From contig NMRA01000215.1 of NCBI GenBank assembly GCA_002633005.1, forward strand, positions 198,690-262,689: a DNA stretch of 64,000 bases, given 5' to 3'. Made by a program: the position numbers and the translations under genes. The stretch comes from Phoronis australis (taxonomy: Eukaryota; Phoronida; Phoronidae). Of the stretch, positions 14,301 to 23,448 are shown piece after piece; within the stretch, counting starts at the first letter, position 1; each line of letters begins with the position of its first letter. The notes below the pieces were generated by a model that was not told where the DNA came from, made no database searches, and worked only from the letters and a program-made list of their open reading frames with translations.

Positions 14301-17300
14301 ATCTGCGACAGCCTGGTATAATGTTTAATACCATATGTGTCATATACAGTAAAAATTCTCCAATTTGGGACATTGAAAAATTAATGACTTTGTTCAAGGC
14401 TCTGTGGCATATCAAATTTTAGAAATAGGCAATACTGGCCGTCCCAACTTTAAGAATAACCAGAAAGACAGCAAAATTAACCACGTCTCAAATTCCGCTG
14501 GAATATCGGTATCCCAAATTCTATAGACTGTTCCAAATTGGAGCATTTTTACCGTAATAGGTTCACATACGTGGGGGAAAATGCTAGTAGTTTCACATGC
14601 AAAATGTTTGCGAAAAAGCTTAACGGTTTAGCCAGACTGACATGATGTCCGTGATGGGGATCATTTTCACCTGCAGTTAGTCCATTTCCTCACCACTGGA
14701 GTCGCCTGTATGTGGAATTTGATGTCAGAATGCGTTCACTTTCCAACTCTCTAATGTAAATTGATCAATGCAATGATAAACAAAGGTCATGGTACGCCTG
14801 GGCGTGTGAGTCAGTTTGTTCCTCAGTTGAAGTCAGTGTTGTAGCTACAAAAGTGCTTGTGTAAACACCTGCAGTATTGTTATAATTCAAACAGCCAACA
14901 AAATGCTGCAAAAGGGACACTTATAACTGGGACACTTGTAACTGGGACACTTGTAACTGCTCACATGTCTGGCGTGAATGCTACCACATTTCACCACTTA
15001 TTTTGAACAAAAAGAATTATTTTTTTCCCTCATAGTTGAGGTGTCCCAAATAAACTAAATATACACACTTTGTGGGTGTGCGGACTTAATTAAGTAACCA
15101 AATATTGACAACTGCCCCTGTGTGAATTTAATGAAATGTGTCCTACTGGTCCACAACGTGATCCAATTAACATGATTAAGTTACTTAATCCTGTTCCAAC
15201 ATACAAGTACTTTACCCATCATTGGTGAAACACCCTTTTGAGCCTATGAATTTAAGTGAGGGGCACTCATCCAGGTCACCCCTCTCACGTCATGTTTATA
15301 ACAGCATGAGGTATCCTGTCTGAATGGATGAATGAAGTAGTGAATATACAATGTTCAGACCTTATTAACGAGGTGTGTTTTACTAGTATTAATGACTGGG
15401 CTTTCCCTTGATATTTTCCTAAGTGAAAAACTGACTGTGTGTGGATTAGGTGAGGCAAGAAACTCCCACCAAGTAGCCTCTCGTAAAACAAGCGAGGAAC
15501 AAATAACATTTTTACAAATAATTTTTGGTGCGTGAATTGAGGTGATTAGTGGAGACTTATGCTAGCGAAGGGGCGAGATGAAAATGTTAGCGTTTTAGCC
15601 AGTTTGTACATGGGTAAGTGTTCAACGTCTTGGTGTTTCTCTTAAAGTGCAAGTTGATGACCTTTTTTGCCTTTTATTTTTGTTTGAATGAAATAAGCCC
15701 TTGGAGGTTTGGTGTTTGTGTGTGTGTGTGTGTCTGTGTCTGTGTCTGTGTGTCTGTGTGTGTGTGTGTGTCTGTGTGTGTGTGTCTGTGTGTGTGTGTC
15801 TGTGTGTGTGTGTCTGTGTGTGTGGGAAACCTATTGATCAGTTCAAGCCATCCAGAATAAATCAAAGGGGACTATCTTTTGTCTTATCATGAGTGCCAAC
15901 CACTTTGTTCCAACCAGGCCATTTTGTACTTTGCAGGGCAGGAATGTCAAGTGTCATTTTTTTAGTGATAGCCAAAACATTTCCAGTTGATGAAACATTT
16001 TTATCTTTACCCGAGAGACAATACATCTTCCTCAAAAATGTTATGGTGTGGTAATCTTAGAGATGCTTTTGTTGTTGTTAGAGAAATTTATGGCTGTGCA
16101 CTGGTATCCATAATATTTTGCCATAATTGTCTGAGAATACGTTTGTGTATGGTCTGTGGGTGATCGCCTGGAAAATTACAAGCTTTGCAAGGCTGTCCCA
16201 CAAGATTCTCGGTTACATATCATAAAAAATCCTCAGTTTGGGGCACAATATGGGAATATGAGCTACAAGTGGAAGTTTATTTCATCAAATTTCTCGACAA
16301 CAAAAACAACTCTTTGTGAAAAATTTCTTTGCTTTAGGGATGTTTTTGGTAGAGCTTTTATCAAAGAACATTTGGCAAAATTTTAAGCTTTCGCATCAAT
16401 GTAGTAAGCTTTGAAAAAAAGAAATAACAATTTTTGGTCATCATTTCTGTCCCAAATTGAAGAAAATTTTCTGTAGGTACAGAAATCTGAGATTATACTT
16501 GCGCTAATCTCACCACTTTTGGACATAAATAATTGCCAAAATTGACATTTTTACATTTTCAAGAATTCTAACAATGTCGTGAATGTCTGCAATTTTTTTT
16601 CAAAATATTTTCTGGTGGCAACTATAGTGCAGAACTCAGTGGCGGATCTAGGATATCACAAGGGGGGGCCCAATATTTTGTCCGATTGTAGATGGCAAAC
16701 CCCCCTCCCGCTCAGGAAATTTTTCTGTTTTTATGTCTAAAAATCAAGCATTTTCCTTGATTCCTGAAGTATTATCCAAGAAAAAAAGGGGAAAAAAACA
16801 TGGAGAACGTGTCAAACAGGAAAAACTGAACGTACTAAAGACTCGAACTCATGACCTGGCGGATAGAGAGCGCGTGCGTTACCACTACACCACCACGCTT
16901 TAACTACTTATCTCATACTAAAAGACCTACTTGTTTATGGTCCACAGCGTTTGCGCGCGAAACCTACTTCTTTTCGTAATGCTTATTACACATTTTATAT
17001 TTTGTGCCATGAATTCTTAACAAATTTGTCGTATTTAAAATAATCTTCAAAAGACCAAATCCGTTTTTCGTGTTGGCAATAATGACGGGATTGCTTTGAC
17101 AAAGAGAGTATTGCGAGTTTCTGAGTGATTCACTAAGGCTTCGATTAAAATTCACATCTTACCAGCAGCTTCTGTTTTCTCATCGTCACTCAGGTTCCAT
17201 TCTCTTTAAAAATGAACTAAATTTTCTTCATTGCACAGTGGAGCAGACGACGAAAACGGAGTCGTAGTGCGCAGCGCCACTGCCGGTCACCTGGAATATC

Positions 17301-19134
17301 GCGGGAGAGCCTATACTTAGCCATAGTTCTGTTACGAATGCGCCGTGTTCCGAATTTGACACTTGAAATTGGGGTTTGAGCCCCCCCCCCAAACACTAAA
17401 ACTGCACACATTTAAATCCTTTTTCATCCTTAATAAACTCATCATTTCCCTACGCTCTTACTGTTTTATTTTTTTTGCGGCAGCCAAGGGGGAGGGGGGC
17501 CGGGTCCCCTGGGCCCCCCCTAAATCGGCCTATGGAACTTGAACATGGAAAAGCATTAATCTGGCTTTGTATTTTTGGAATAAATGAGAAAATAGAAGTT
17601 CAATCGTCTGCCAAATTATTTCCATAACTGAGGCATGTGATCTCTTGTCAGATTTTTGAAAATTTTCACATTAACAATGTAAGTTGAAACAGAACCTTTC
17701 CTATTCCTCTGTTCTGCTGATGGCCATTCATTTGGAAAGTTGAAGTACCATACAGGTCTGGGTTAAGTTGAGAAACAGAAAATTCAGGGGTGGGCTTGAA
17801 GCCGAATGCTACAGAACACGTGGCTGTTCAAAAGTCAAATAGTTCCCTCCTTTGTCCTGTAATTTATCACCTCGCCTTCCTTTCCATAAAAAGGTCAAGG
17901 GTACAGTGACCTAATGGCGGCTTGTTTGTGCAGTTTATTAAAAAGCCACAAGCATCTTAAAGAGTAAGCAGAAAACAGCAGATGTCCTCCTGAAATGACG
18001 TGTTTGGGGCACTACATGCTTGTTGGCCTTGACTTACAACGTGTAATGACCCAAAATACACAATGTAGTTTATTGATACGTCACTATTCCTCATGAGCTG
18101 ATATTTTTGCATTTTGTTTTGCGAGCCACAGGCATGGATTTTGTTATGCGTGTGTCAAATGAGCTTTGCTAAAACTACATCAAGCCATGAATGATCACAG
18201 AACTTCAAATCTTGTCACAACATACTTTTTATATTTCATTAACATGTTCATACAGCCCACAAGTAGGTATAGAATGTACTGCATTATTATTTCTAACACC
18301 TGAAGATGGCCAGAGAAATGACCGAGCGAAACGTCGTGCCGATGTATATAGGCTAGAAGCGGTTGTAAATATACCAACAGTTTTTAGACATGTAATTTTC
18401 TATTACAGAACATCGTTAGTTTTTGTCCCTTTAACAGATAGCAGATTCATCGGACTTGAATGATTCTTACTCGATTAATTGGTCAAGCTAAAAATATCCA
18501 ATTCTATCCAATCTTGGAAAATGTCAGAGATTCAGGTTTGAGCCAAGATTCCACACTAATCTCACGCAACTCACATATAGTCTTGCTAGCTACGTTACAG
18601 AAATCTTTATTTTATTTGAGTGTACCGCATTAGTTACGAACAGGTCCTGGGATATGTGTATCTGGAATAAGTATTGCTTGCTGAAGTGATGCTAGAATGG
18701 TCTGCTTGACCAACAATCTTGCTCAAGCTTACACAGCAATGGTGACCATGGGAGTAGGTTTTCTTCCATGATTGGAATTCAGTGTTGAAAAATGTGACTA
18801 GACAAATGTGCCTTTTTAATTTTTTTCGTCTAGCCTGCTTTGTCTTGCTCATCAGTAATATTTCTCATTTTCACACAAGCTGATCTCTGGTTAGTAAGGG
18901 AGCGAAGAACTCCAAGCTTGGAGAGAATTATCAAATAAGGTGAAATTCCATCACGCTTGTTTGGCTTTGGTCAAATTTAGCTAAGATTAAATATCATTCC
19001 AGGTCATAGCTATTGGCCCGTCAACCGAGACTGAACTTGAACTGCATGGTTTCACAGTTGCCGCGACAGCATCCAAACCTAGCCCAAAATTCGTACTGGA
19101 AGCAGTAGCTGGTAAGAGTCCTGGTCGAAAGTGA
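2024..19134 (+). CDS. UROS: Uroporphyrinogen-III synthase, 3' half (4 exons; 5' end outside or not found)
   Basis: UROS closes and isomerises the linear tetrapyrrole hydroxymethylbilane to uroporphyrinogen III, the fourth step of haem synthesis, in the cytosol. The spliced exons 2024-2107, 4541-4626, 6046-6141 and 19003-19134 give 131 complete codons plus a leading partial codon, then TGA. Family landmarks appear in order: LPILFPCGNL, GISLESITVYET (the Tyr equivalent to human Tyr168, at 4567-4569), VPEFLVFFSPSG (Ser equivalent to Ser197, at 6073-6075) and VIAIGPSTETELELHGF (Thr equivalent to Thr228, at 19024-19026). Phases run 1, 1, 0, 0 across the junctions and match the vertebrate gene as I know it. 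Exon 4541-4626 has the same 86-nt length as its human counterpart. The N-terminal half of the enzyme, about 130 residues, is not found on the + strand here, so the first exons must lie upstream of the window. The introns are 2.4, 1.4 and 12.9 kb and are full of repeats. The family identification is secure; the exact C-terminus is slightly less so. Confidence 0.93.
3180..3740 (+). repeat. Dispersed repeat family A, copy 1
   Basis: The copy shares ordered blocks with 7862-8320, 39240-39560 (reverse) and 41100-41590: AACATCATATCTCAGAAATG, then GGATTCATTTGA, TTATGCACTGTTC, an AAAATCAAAAGTTG block, TTTTGCTATCAATAG, TTACTAAAAAAGACAAAGTC and ACGGAGTTAAAGTCTG. Copies are diverged, as expected of an old interspersed element. 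No ORF or terminal repeat is visible. Confidence 0.75.
3990..4260 (+). repeat. Dispersed repeat family C, uninterrupted copy
   Basis: It aligns with the two halves of 16500-16636 plus 17535-17690. Shared blocks include ATTTTCTGGCACAGAACTT, GAACATGAAAAAGCTTTAAT, AAATATGAGAAAATA and a final CCGCCATATTG-like end. It is useful as an empty site for the hAT-like insertion at 16637. A weaker relative may lie at 7390-7600. Confidence 0.65.
4541..4626 (+). CDS. UROS: UROS exon (vertebrate exon 8 equivalent)
   Basis: The acceptor is CTGATTGTAG ending at 4540 and the donor is GTGAGA from 4627. At 86 nt it completes a Gly codon with the previous exon (G|GC) and ends in phase 0. It encodes GISLESITVYETMADKAIKE and then NMSDVIKNE. 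The motif ESITVYxT holds the conserved active-site-region tyrosine. The exon sits in a 3.9-kb interval between two other exons that otherwise contains copies of dispersed repeat families A and C. Confidence 0.94.
6046..6141 (+). CDS. UROS: UROS exon (vertebrate exon 9 equivalent)
   Basis: The acceptor is TTTACGCAG ending at 6045 and the donor is GTAAGT from 6142. The 96 nt are 32 whole codons, phase 0 at both ends. It encodes GVPEFLVFFSPSGVRFTKDA then IKHLNLPSDKMK. FFSPSG is the strongest UROS signature in the window; its serine is at 6073-6075. It is one codon shorter than the human counterpart, and the difference falls in the variable helix after the signature. Confidence 0.95.
7143..7670. 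mobile_element. Possible MITE with short terminal inverted repeats
   Basis: The left end reads CTAGTTCACACGAGCGAATT and the right end is the inverted GAATTAACTTTGCTCCTGTG followed by AACCTA. The pairing is imperfect, about 15 of 20 bases. Family C-like sequence lies inside. No transposase coding is seen. Confidence 0.35.
7862..8320 (+). repeat. Dispersed repeat family A, copy 2
   Basis: It has the same block order as copy 1: AACATCATAGCTCAGAAATG, TCTACGCACTGTTCTG, TTTTGCTATGAATG, AAATTTTACTGAAAAACAT and CCGAGTTAAAATCTACA. It runs directly into the 45-bp minisatellite at 8346. Confidence 0.72.
8346..8562 (+). repeat. 45-bp minisatellite, about 5 units
   Basis: Units start at 8346, 8391, 8436, 8481 and 8526, exactly 45 bp apart. 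A single T/C difference (GAGTCATATC against GAGTCACATC) alternates from unit to unit, so the real higher-order period is 90 bp. The unit length is a multiple of 3, so frames stay open on both strands (+ 8360-8572, - 8259-8528); these are not genes. Confidence 0.95.
11357..11431 (+). repeat. (TAA)n microsatellite
   Basis: Two runs of TAA/ATA units are separated by AACAACAACAAG. They lie in UROS intron sequence. Confidence 0.95.
11483..11603 (+). repeat. 42-bp tandem repeat, 3 units
   Basis: Units begin ACATGGCGTGTAAGAAGACT at 11483, 11525 and 11567. The copies are nearly identical, which suggests a recent expansion. Confidence 0.93.
13885..14205 (+). repeat. GAT/GAC-rich degenerate minisatellite
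   Basis: About 320 bp of GATGAT, GGTGAT and GACAGTGAC units. It opens long frames in several registers and on both strands (Asp-rich, Met/Val-rich, His/Cys-rich, Ser-rich). These are composition artefacts inside UROS intron 3. Confidence 0.92.
14347..14554 (+). mobile_element. TA-flanked MITE, family B copy 1
   Basis: The left end is CAGTAAAAATTCTCCAATTT and the right end is inverted AAATTGGAGCATTTTTACCG, each bordered by TA (14345-14346 and 14555-14556). The 208-bp length, TA duplication and lack of coding fit a Tc1/mariner-type MITE. The inside carries a second palindromic layer of TTTGGGAC/GTCCCAAA-like words. Confidence 0.75.
14914..14958 (+). repeat. 15-bp tandem repeat, 3 units
   Basis: GGGACACTTGTAACT repeats at 14914, 14929 and 14944 with one base change in the first unit. 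Confidence 0.9.
15717..15824 (+). repeat. (TG)n/(TC) microsatellite
   Basis: About 105 bp of TG dinucleotides with interspersed TCTG. It produces Cys/Val and Thr/His reading frames that are not genes. Confidence 0.96.
16220..16473 (+). mobile_element. TA-flanked MITE, family B copy 2
   Basis: The left end is CATAAAAAATCCTCAGTTTG after TA at 16218; the right end is CCCAAATTGAAGAAAATTTT followed by CTGTA. Ends and interior resemble the copy at 14347 but are more diverged. It lies just upstream of the family C copy that carries the hAT-like insertion. Confidence 0.55.
16637..17534. mobile_element. hAT-like non-autonomous element inserted in family C repeat
   Basis: The left end is CAGTGGCGGATCTAGG and the right end is CCTAAATCGGCCTATG, its inverted partner at 12 of 16 positions. 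GAACT flanks both sides (16632-16636, 17535-17539). The uninterrupted relative at 3990-4260 reads straight through this site, which directly supports insertion. The CAGTGGCGGAT end is typical of hAT-type MITEs in animals. G- and C-runs lie just inside both ends. No transposase is visible; a tRNA-like sequence lies within. Confidence 0.7.
16838..16909 (-). tRNA. tRNA-like sequence (pseudogene or SINE head)
   Basis: On the minus strand TGGTGTAGTGG matches the pol III A box, and GAGTTCGAGTC, about 40 nt downstream, matches the B box. The spacing and the block CGCGCTCTC between them resemble the tRNA-Glu (CTC) class. Acceptor and T-stem pairing is poor (T stem about 3 of 5 pairs), so a working tRNA is unlikely. 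It sits inside the hAT-like element at 16637-17534. Confidence 0.45.
18299..18336 (+). ncRNA. Hammerhead-like core, Penelope-associated type (remnant)
   Basis: CTGAAGA followed after about 22 nt by GAAACGTCG has the spacing of the conserved CUGANGA...GAAA halves of a hammerhead ribozyme, a motif known in Penelope-like retroelements. Stem II pairing between the halves is weak, and I could not place the cleavage-site strand. It may be a decayed copy, or chance. Confidence 0.25.
19003..19134 (+). CDS. UROS: UROS terminal coding exon (vertebrate exon 10 equivalent)
   Basis: The acceptor is ATCATTCCAG ending at 19002. The reading frame encodes VIAIGPSTETELELHGF, then TVAATASKPSPKFVLEAVAG and KSPGRK, with TGA at 19132-19134. 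IGPST is the conserved loop holding the Thr equivalent to human Thr228. The length to the stop is close to that of the human C-terminal exon, which supports this as the true end. A strong donor-like GTAAGAGT lies inside the exon at 19112-19119, so an alternative form that splices on to a further exon is possible. The exon is 12.9 kb from its upstream neighbour. Confidence 0.92.
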   Translation, partial: VIAIGPSTETELELHGFTVAATASKPSPKFVLEAVAGKSPGRK

Positions 19135-19205
19135 CGGAAACTTTCTTCAACCATAAGAAACAGATAACTCAATCTGAACGCGGTCATGTAGAAGTAAACG
19201 TCTGA

Positions 19206-19211
19206 AATAAA
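19206..19211 (+). promoter_or_regulatory. Candidate poly(A) signal of UROS
   Basis: AATAAA lies 72 nt after the UROS stop codon, giving a short 3' UTR. It is the first canonical hexamer after the stop. No transcript evidence is available. Confidence 0.55.
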
Positions 19212-19889
19212 CGGTGTATGCATACTGTAGATTTTATACAGATTTGTGATTAGGCAGAGACTGTCGCCAAGTTAGAGCAAAACACACATGATTTTTTAAA
19301 TTTATTACAAACATCTCCCGTTTAGTGGCTATTCCAGATGAATGTAGTTTTCTTTGCTCTGCTTCACATGAAAAGGAATTTAGATCAGTGTTCATGATAC
19401 TGCCGGGCAGGGGTTGGCACTTCTTGTTTTAATTTGTACTTTGACAAAGTTCAAGATATTGTTCAACAAGCTGTGTTTCTAATGTGTGTCATCAAGTACC
19501 CATACTTGCCGTTGATATGGCCACCAGTCACATGGCCATTTTTCACCTCGTATTTCAGAGTTTATTTCTGCAACATTGCGCCTGTGTTCATACTACCTAA
19601 TAGTGGATTGCTGTTTAGTGGTAGCATTGGTTATATTAATTACACTAACAGTCCACCAGGTGGTGCATTAGAATTGAAATATTTCTGCTGATGGATAAGT
19701 TTGCTAAATAATACAGTGAGGAGGGAATATTTGCTCACTCTACTGTGAGCAGATAATGTAGCTCAGTGCTGGCTAACTCATCATGCACAATAGGTGCCGA
19801 AGGAGCATTTCACTGCTGTTTAGCTGTTAAGATTGAATTCTTAACGGAAGCTCGTCTGACCTTGCTGAATAAGGCGGCAGCTCAGGGCA

Positions 19890-20060
19890 CAGGCAATGTG
19901 CACATGCGCTGCTTTTCAAATTTTAGGCTTGGCCAACCCCAATAAACTCTGAAGAGTTTTCTTTAATCGATGATAGTTTTGAAGCTGGTTTCGATGTTTG
20001 TGCTGGTAACAAAGTCCTATCACAGTAAGGAATGTTGGGAGATTGATTTTATGAGCTTGA
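19890..20060. repeat. Dispersed repeat family D, copy 1
   Basis: CAGGCAATGTGCACATGC and TTGGCCAACCCCAATAAA match in reverse the block at about 35370-35425, while GTTTTGAAGCTGGTTTCGATG and the GTAAC...TCCTATCAC block match forward at about 35450-35495. Mixed orientation suggests an inverted-repeat element. Confidence 0.5.
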
Positions 20061-20860
20061 GTTCCTAAATTCATTTTTCATTTTTTGACAAGCTAAATTG
20101 TAAGGAAATGAAGTTTTCAATAATCTTGGTGAAGTAATTTCTAATTTTACCCTCAGAAATAATTGTATGCTTGATCATGAAATTTCAAATGGATTATTAA
20201 TAAAAGTGAAGAAATAGTGTGGTTATGATAATTATCACTGCAAACCTTATATTTGCTCCTATTCACTGTATACTCTGGACAGTGGTACAATTTGGAATTC
20301 TTGAAAAATAATTCTACCGTGTTGGGTAATGATTTGTGCGTAACATGTCTCTCATGTTTTTACGTAAAACAGGAAGTTGTAACTTGTGTCATTGAAAGTA
20401 TGATAGCTGATGCTCAGTATTTCATTCACGGTGTGCTTCACTGTTTCATACGATGCATTGTTTCTCGTTTTCCTTAAGTAATGTTCAATTTAGTAATTGC
20501 CTGGTAGCTGGATGCAATGAAGATTTCTGGTTTTTACATAAATTATCTAAAATGTGCCTGTCAAAAAGTCTACTGATTCTATGAAAATGAAAGTTGTCTT
20601 TTACAAATAATAGCATGTTAGGTGTCATAAAGTCACTATAGATGGCAGCTTGTCAATACAATATTATAAGACCTACTGAAGTTAATCATTTTGGTATTTT
20701 ATGTTAACATATAGATCAGTCTAAGACTTATTTTTGTTAACTTGTGTTAAGGTGTTGTGATTGATGTGGAATGAGTTAAACTGATATAATTACAGGGATA
20801 ATTTTAGGAGGGCATTCCATGTCTTTAATGCATAAAACTTTTCATTAACACACTATGGTG

Positions 20861-21009
20861 GCGTCCATACACAGACTTACACGCCTTACCCTAGTTATGG
20901 GATATGTGTGTGTGCGTGCGTGCGTGCGTACGTGTGTGGACGCTCCACTTAAAAGTGGGGTAAGTTGCACTAGTGCAAGTTGTTCTAGTATAGGCTGTGT
21001 GTGGACGGG
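20861..21009. mobile_element. Hairpin MITE with GCGTCCATACACAG ends
   Basis: The left end GCGTCCATACACAGACTTA pairs with the right end TATAGGCTGTGTGTGGACGG. A second inverted layer (TGCACTAGTGCA, 20966-20977) and a short GTGC run lie inside. It is 149 bp long and non-coding. Confidence 0.6.
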
Positions 21010-21829
21010 TCTTCTGATTGCTTAACTCAGGCCAACTGGTGCATTAAAATTATGTTGACAAACACGCTTCATTTACCCATTGTGTATAGATTCTAACATA
21101 ATACCAGTGCCAGGTCAGTCAATGCCAATTCACAGACTTGTTGCATGTCTGGTGCAGACCAGGCAATCAATTTTCCTCACAATGTATGTGACCAAGTTAC
21201 AAATTCAATTCTCTGCCATAGCAAGTCTAAATTATCAAGCCAGGAGGCGGTGCAGATGAATTCAAACTTCCTACCTCCAGTCATGAAAACTTTCTCCAAA
21301 ATCCCACCCCGGGTCACCATCAATGTTTCACCATAGACGCTTCAAATTTTTGGGAGTCAGCTGGTGCATTCTAACTAAGCAGTTCCAACTGCATGCTTAA
21401 AGCAAAAATACAGATTGCAACTGAATTTACATGTTTGATCCAATCTTAAAAATGCAGATCTTTTAGACAATCCCAAAATGGGAAACACACTTAAGATAGT
21501 AGACAAGATGTCACTTGAAAAAGGCTACCAAAAAATTTGAAATTGGAAAAGGACGTTAACGTGAGCCAGGGGGTGCTCTAAATTTTCCCATAGATGGGTC
21601 ATTTGAGATAAATAAAACATTTGAAGAAGAGCATACAGTACTTTGAGAATCTTTTGTTTTGTTATTTACTTGTTACCTGCATGTTATGACGTTTTAACCA
21701 ATGTTTCGTTGGGGTCATTTTTTCAGTTAGAGCTTATTTGTTTTAATTTTTGTTGATGTTTTTACAATTTGTGTGACAAGTGGTTTGCTGCAGATGTCAT
21801 ATTGGCAGTTTTTGAAAATTGCTCTGAAG

Positions 21830-21990
21830 AAACTCAGGAATCAGAAGGGACAAAACTGTTTTGTGTACATCTTTTGTTTTGTGAAGTTTAAAGTGGCTAT
21901 AAATCCACCTTCTGCCACAAAAAGCAACTTTTGATCTAGAGCACTAGTTGTTATGAAATTGATCTCTGCACTTTTCCCACTCACTGGCGT
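21830..21990 (+). repeat. Dispersed repeat family G fragment
   Basis: CACAAAAAGCAACTTTTGAT and ATGAAATTGATCTC blocks recur at about 45650-45710 in the same order. Confidence 0.45.
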
Positions 21991-23147
21991 ACTCTTCACT
22001 AGTGACAGGGGAGTTAACGCTTGTTTTTTGGATTAAACACCAGATGGTATAAATTAGTATAGTGTGTGATGGTATAACAAGTTGCGATTTAAAGCATTAC
22101 TCCTGGGGACTGGATTTAACCTTTCCCATTGTGGGGCAATTGTTTAACCCAGGAAATTACGTTTTCCCATTGACCAAAATCCTGAAAACAGGGGAGTTGC
22201 AATGTTGGTGGTGGGAAAGCGACATTTATTTGTTTTCTTGGGAAGATAAATACCGTAATGCTATTTTTTTCTTGTTGCTCCCAAAGTGTTAACTTTAATT
22301 TATGAATTGATAGATCATTGTTGTGAAAATTTTGTTGTTTCATTTCACCAAGGGCCTATCTCAGGAGTAATGGGATTAGGTCTTATGCTATTATGCATTC
22401 AATTGTTCCAAAAAATCAGCAAGGTGCAAAGTGTGCGATGGTATATCCAAATAATTGTAGTAATTTATTTAGCATAGCTCTGTTCTGTGAGGTGCTAACA
22501 GTTATATAAGTGAATATTCTTTAGGTTTAGTGAATCGGGAATTTAAGAGAAAGTTGTGTCTTAAGCCTTGGATCACTTTTTATGAAACCGGGTGCAAAAG
22601 ATACGTGTCCACATTTTCCATTTCCTGTGCAGTACCTGCAGGACAATATCACTGAATGTGCCCTGTTTTTTACTCATAATGAACATGAAACAGACTTACA
22701 AATATGTCAGATTTTCTGAAAAGTTATCCTACCATATGAATTTTGCATACATTGAAATCAATCCAAGTAAAATGTGGGCACTATGTAACCCAATTACAGA
22801 TATGTATGGATAGTGGGATTTCATTTTGGCAGGCTATGTGTATGCGTAAATAAAATGTTCCCGTTTGAGATGGTATGGCATCTGAGAAGTATTTATTGTT
22901 TGTCATGTTAATTTGAATTGATTTATTTTGTTGTGTTTTGCATTCTATTGTGTACTATTTGATTGTACTGCAAATAAAACACAGTGCTTTCAGTTAGTTC
23001 TGTTCTTCTCTTTTTATTTTATCTTCTAAAAATGACTTAGTCAGTTATTCTGAGTGTTGTAAGAGGAGGGGGGGGAGGGAGGTGGAAACAATTCACCTGT
23101 CGCACTCATGAGCTGCCAGTTCTTCCCAAACCTGGAAATTACTTTTA

Positions 23148-23448
23148 TCATAAAAATTCTTCAGATTGGGTCAGTCTCAACAATTTGGGACACAAGCCAA
23201 AATTGAATACTCTCGATTACATGGGATATTTTGGTCTTCGTCATATTTTTCAAATACTGTACACTGCATTTTGTATCAACAAAGTCTGAGATAAAGTCAT
23301 CGAAAATAGCTACTAACGCAACACTTGTTTTTTGTGTAATTCTTGAATTTGGGACATCCAATATTGCCTATTTCTAAAATTTGGTACAAGGTTTCACCTT
23401 GAGCAAAATAATTAATTTCTCAACTCCCAAACTTGAGAATTTTTACCA
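23148..23448 (-). mobile_element. TA-flanked MITE, family B copy 3 (reverse)
   Basis: Ends TCATAAAAATTCTTCAGATT and inverted CTTGAGAATTTTTACCAT. Read in reverse, the interior gives GCTCAAGGTGAAACCTTG and ACCAAATTTTAGAAATAGGC, as in the copies at 14347, 34493 and 40663. 301 bp. Confidence 0.65.

Noticed and set aside
13795-14328. Four overlapping frames of 114-153 codons on both strands
   Set aside because: All come from the GAT/GAC repeat; single-residue composition and presence in every register show they are not genes.
15618-15892. Cys/Val-rich and Thr/His-rich frames
   Set aside because: Products of the TG microsatellite.
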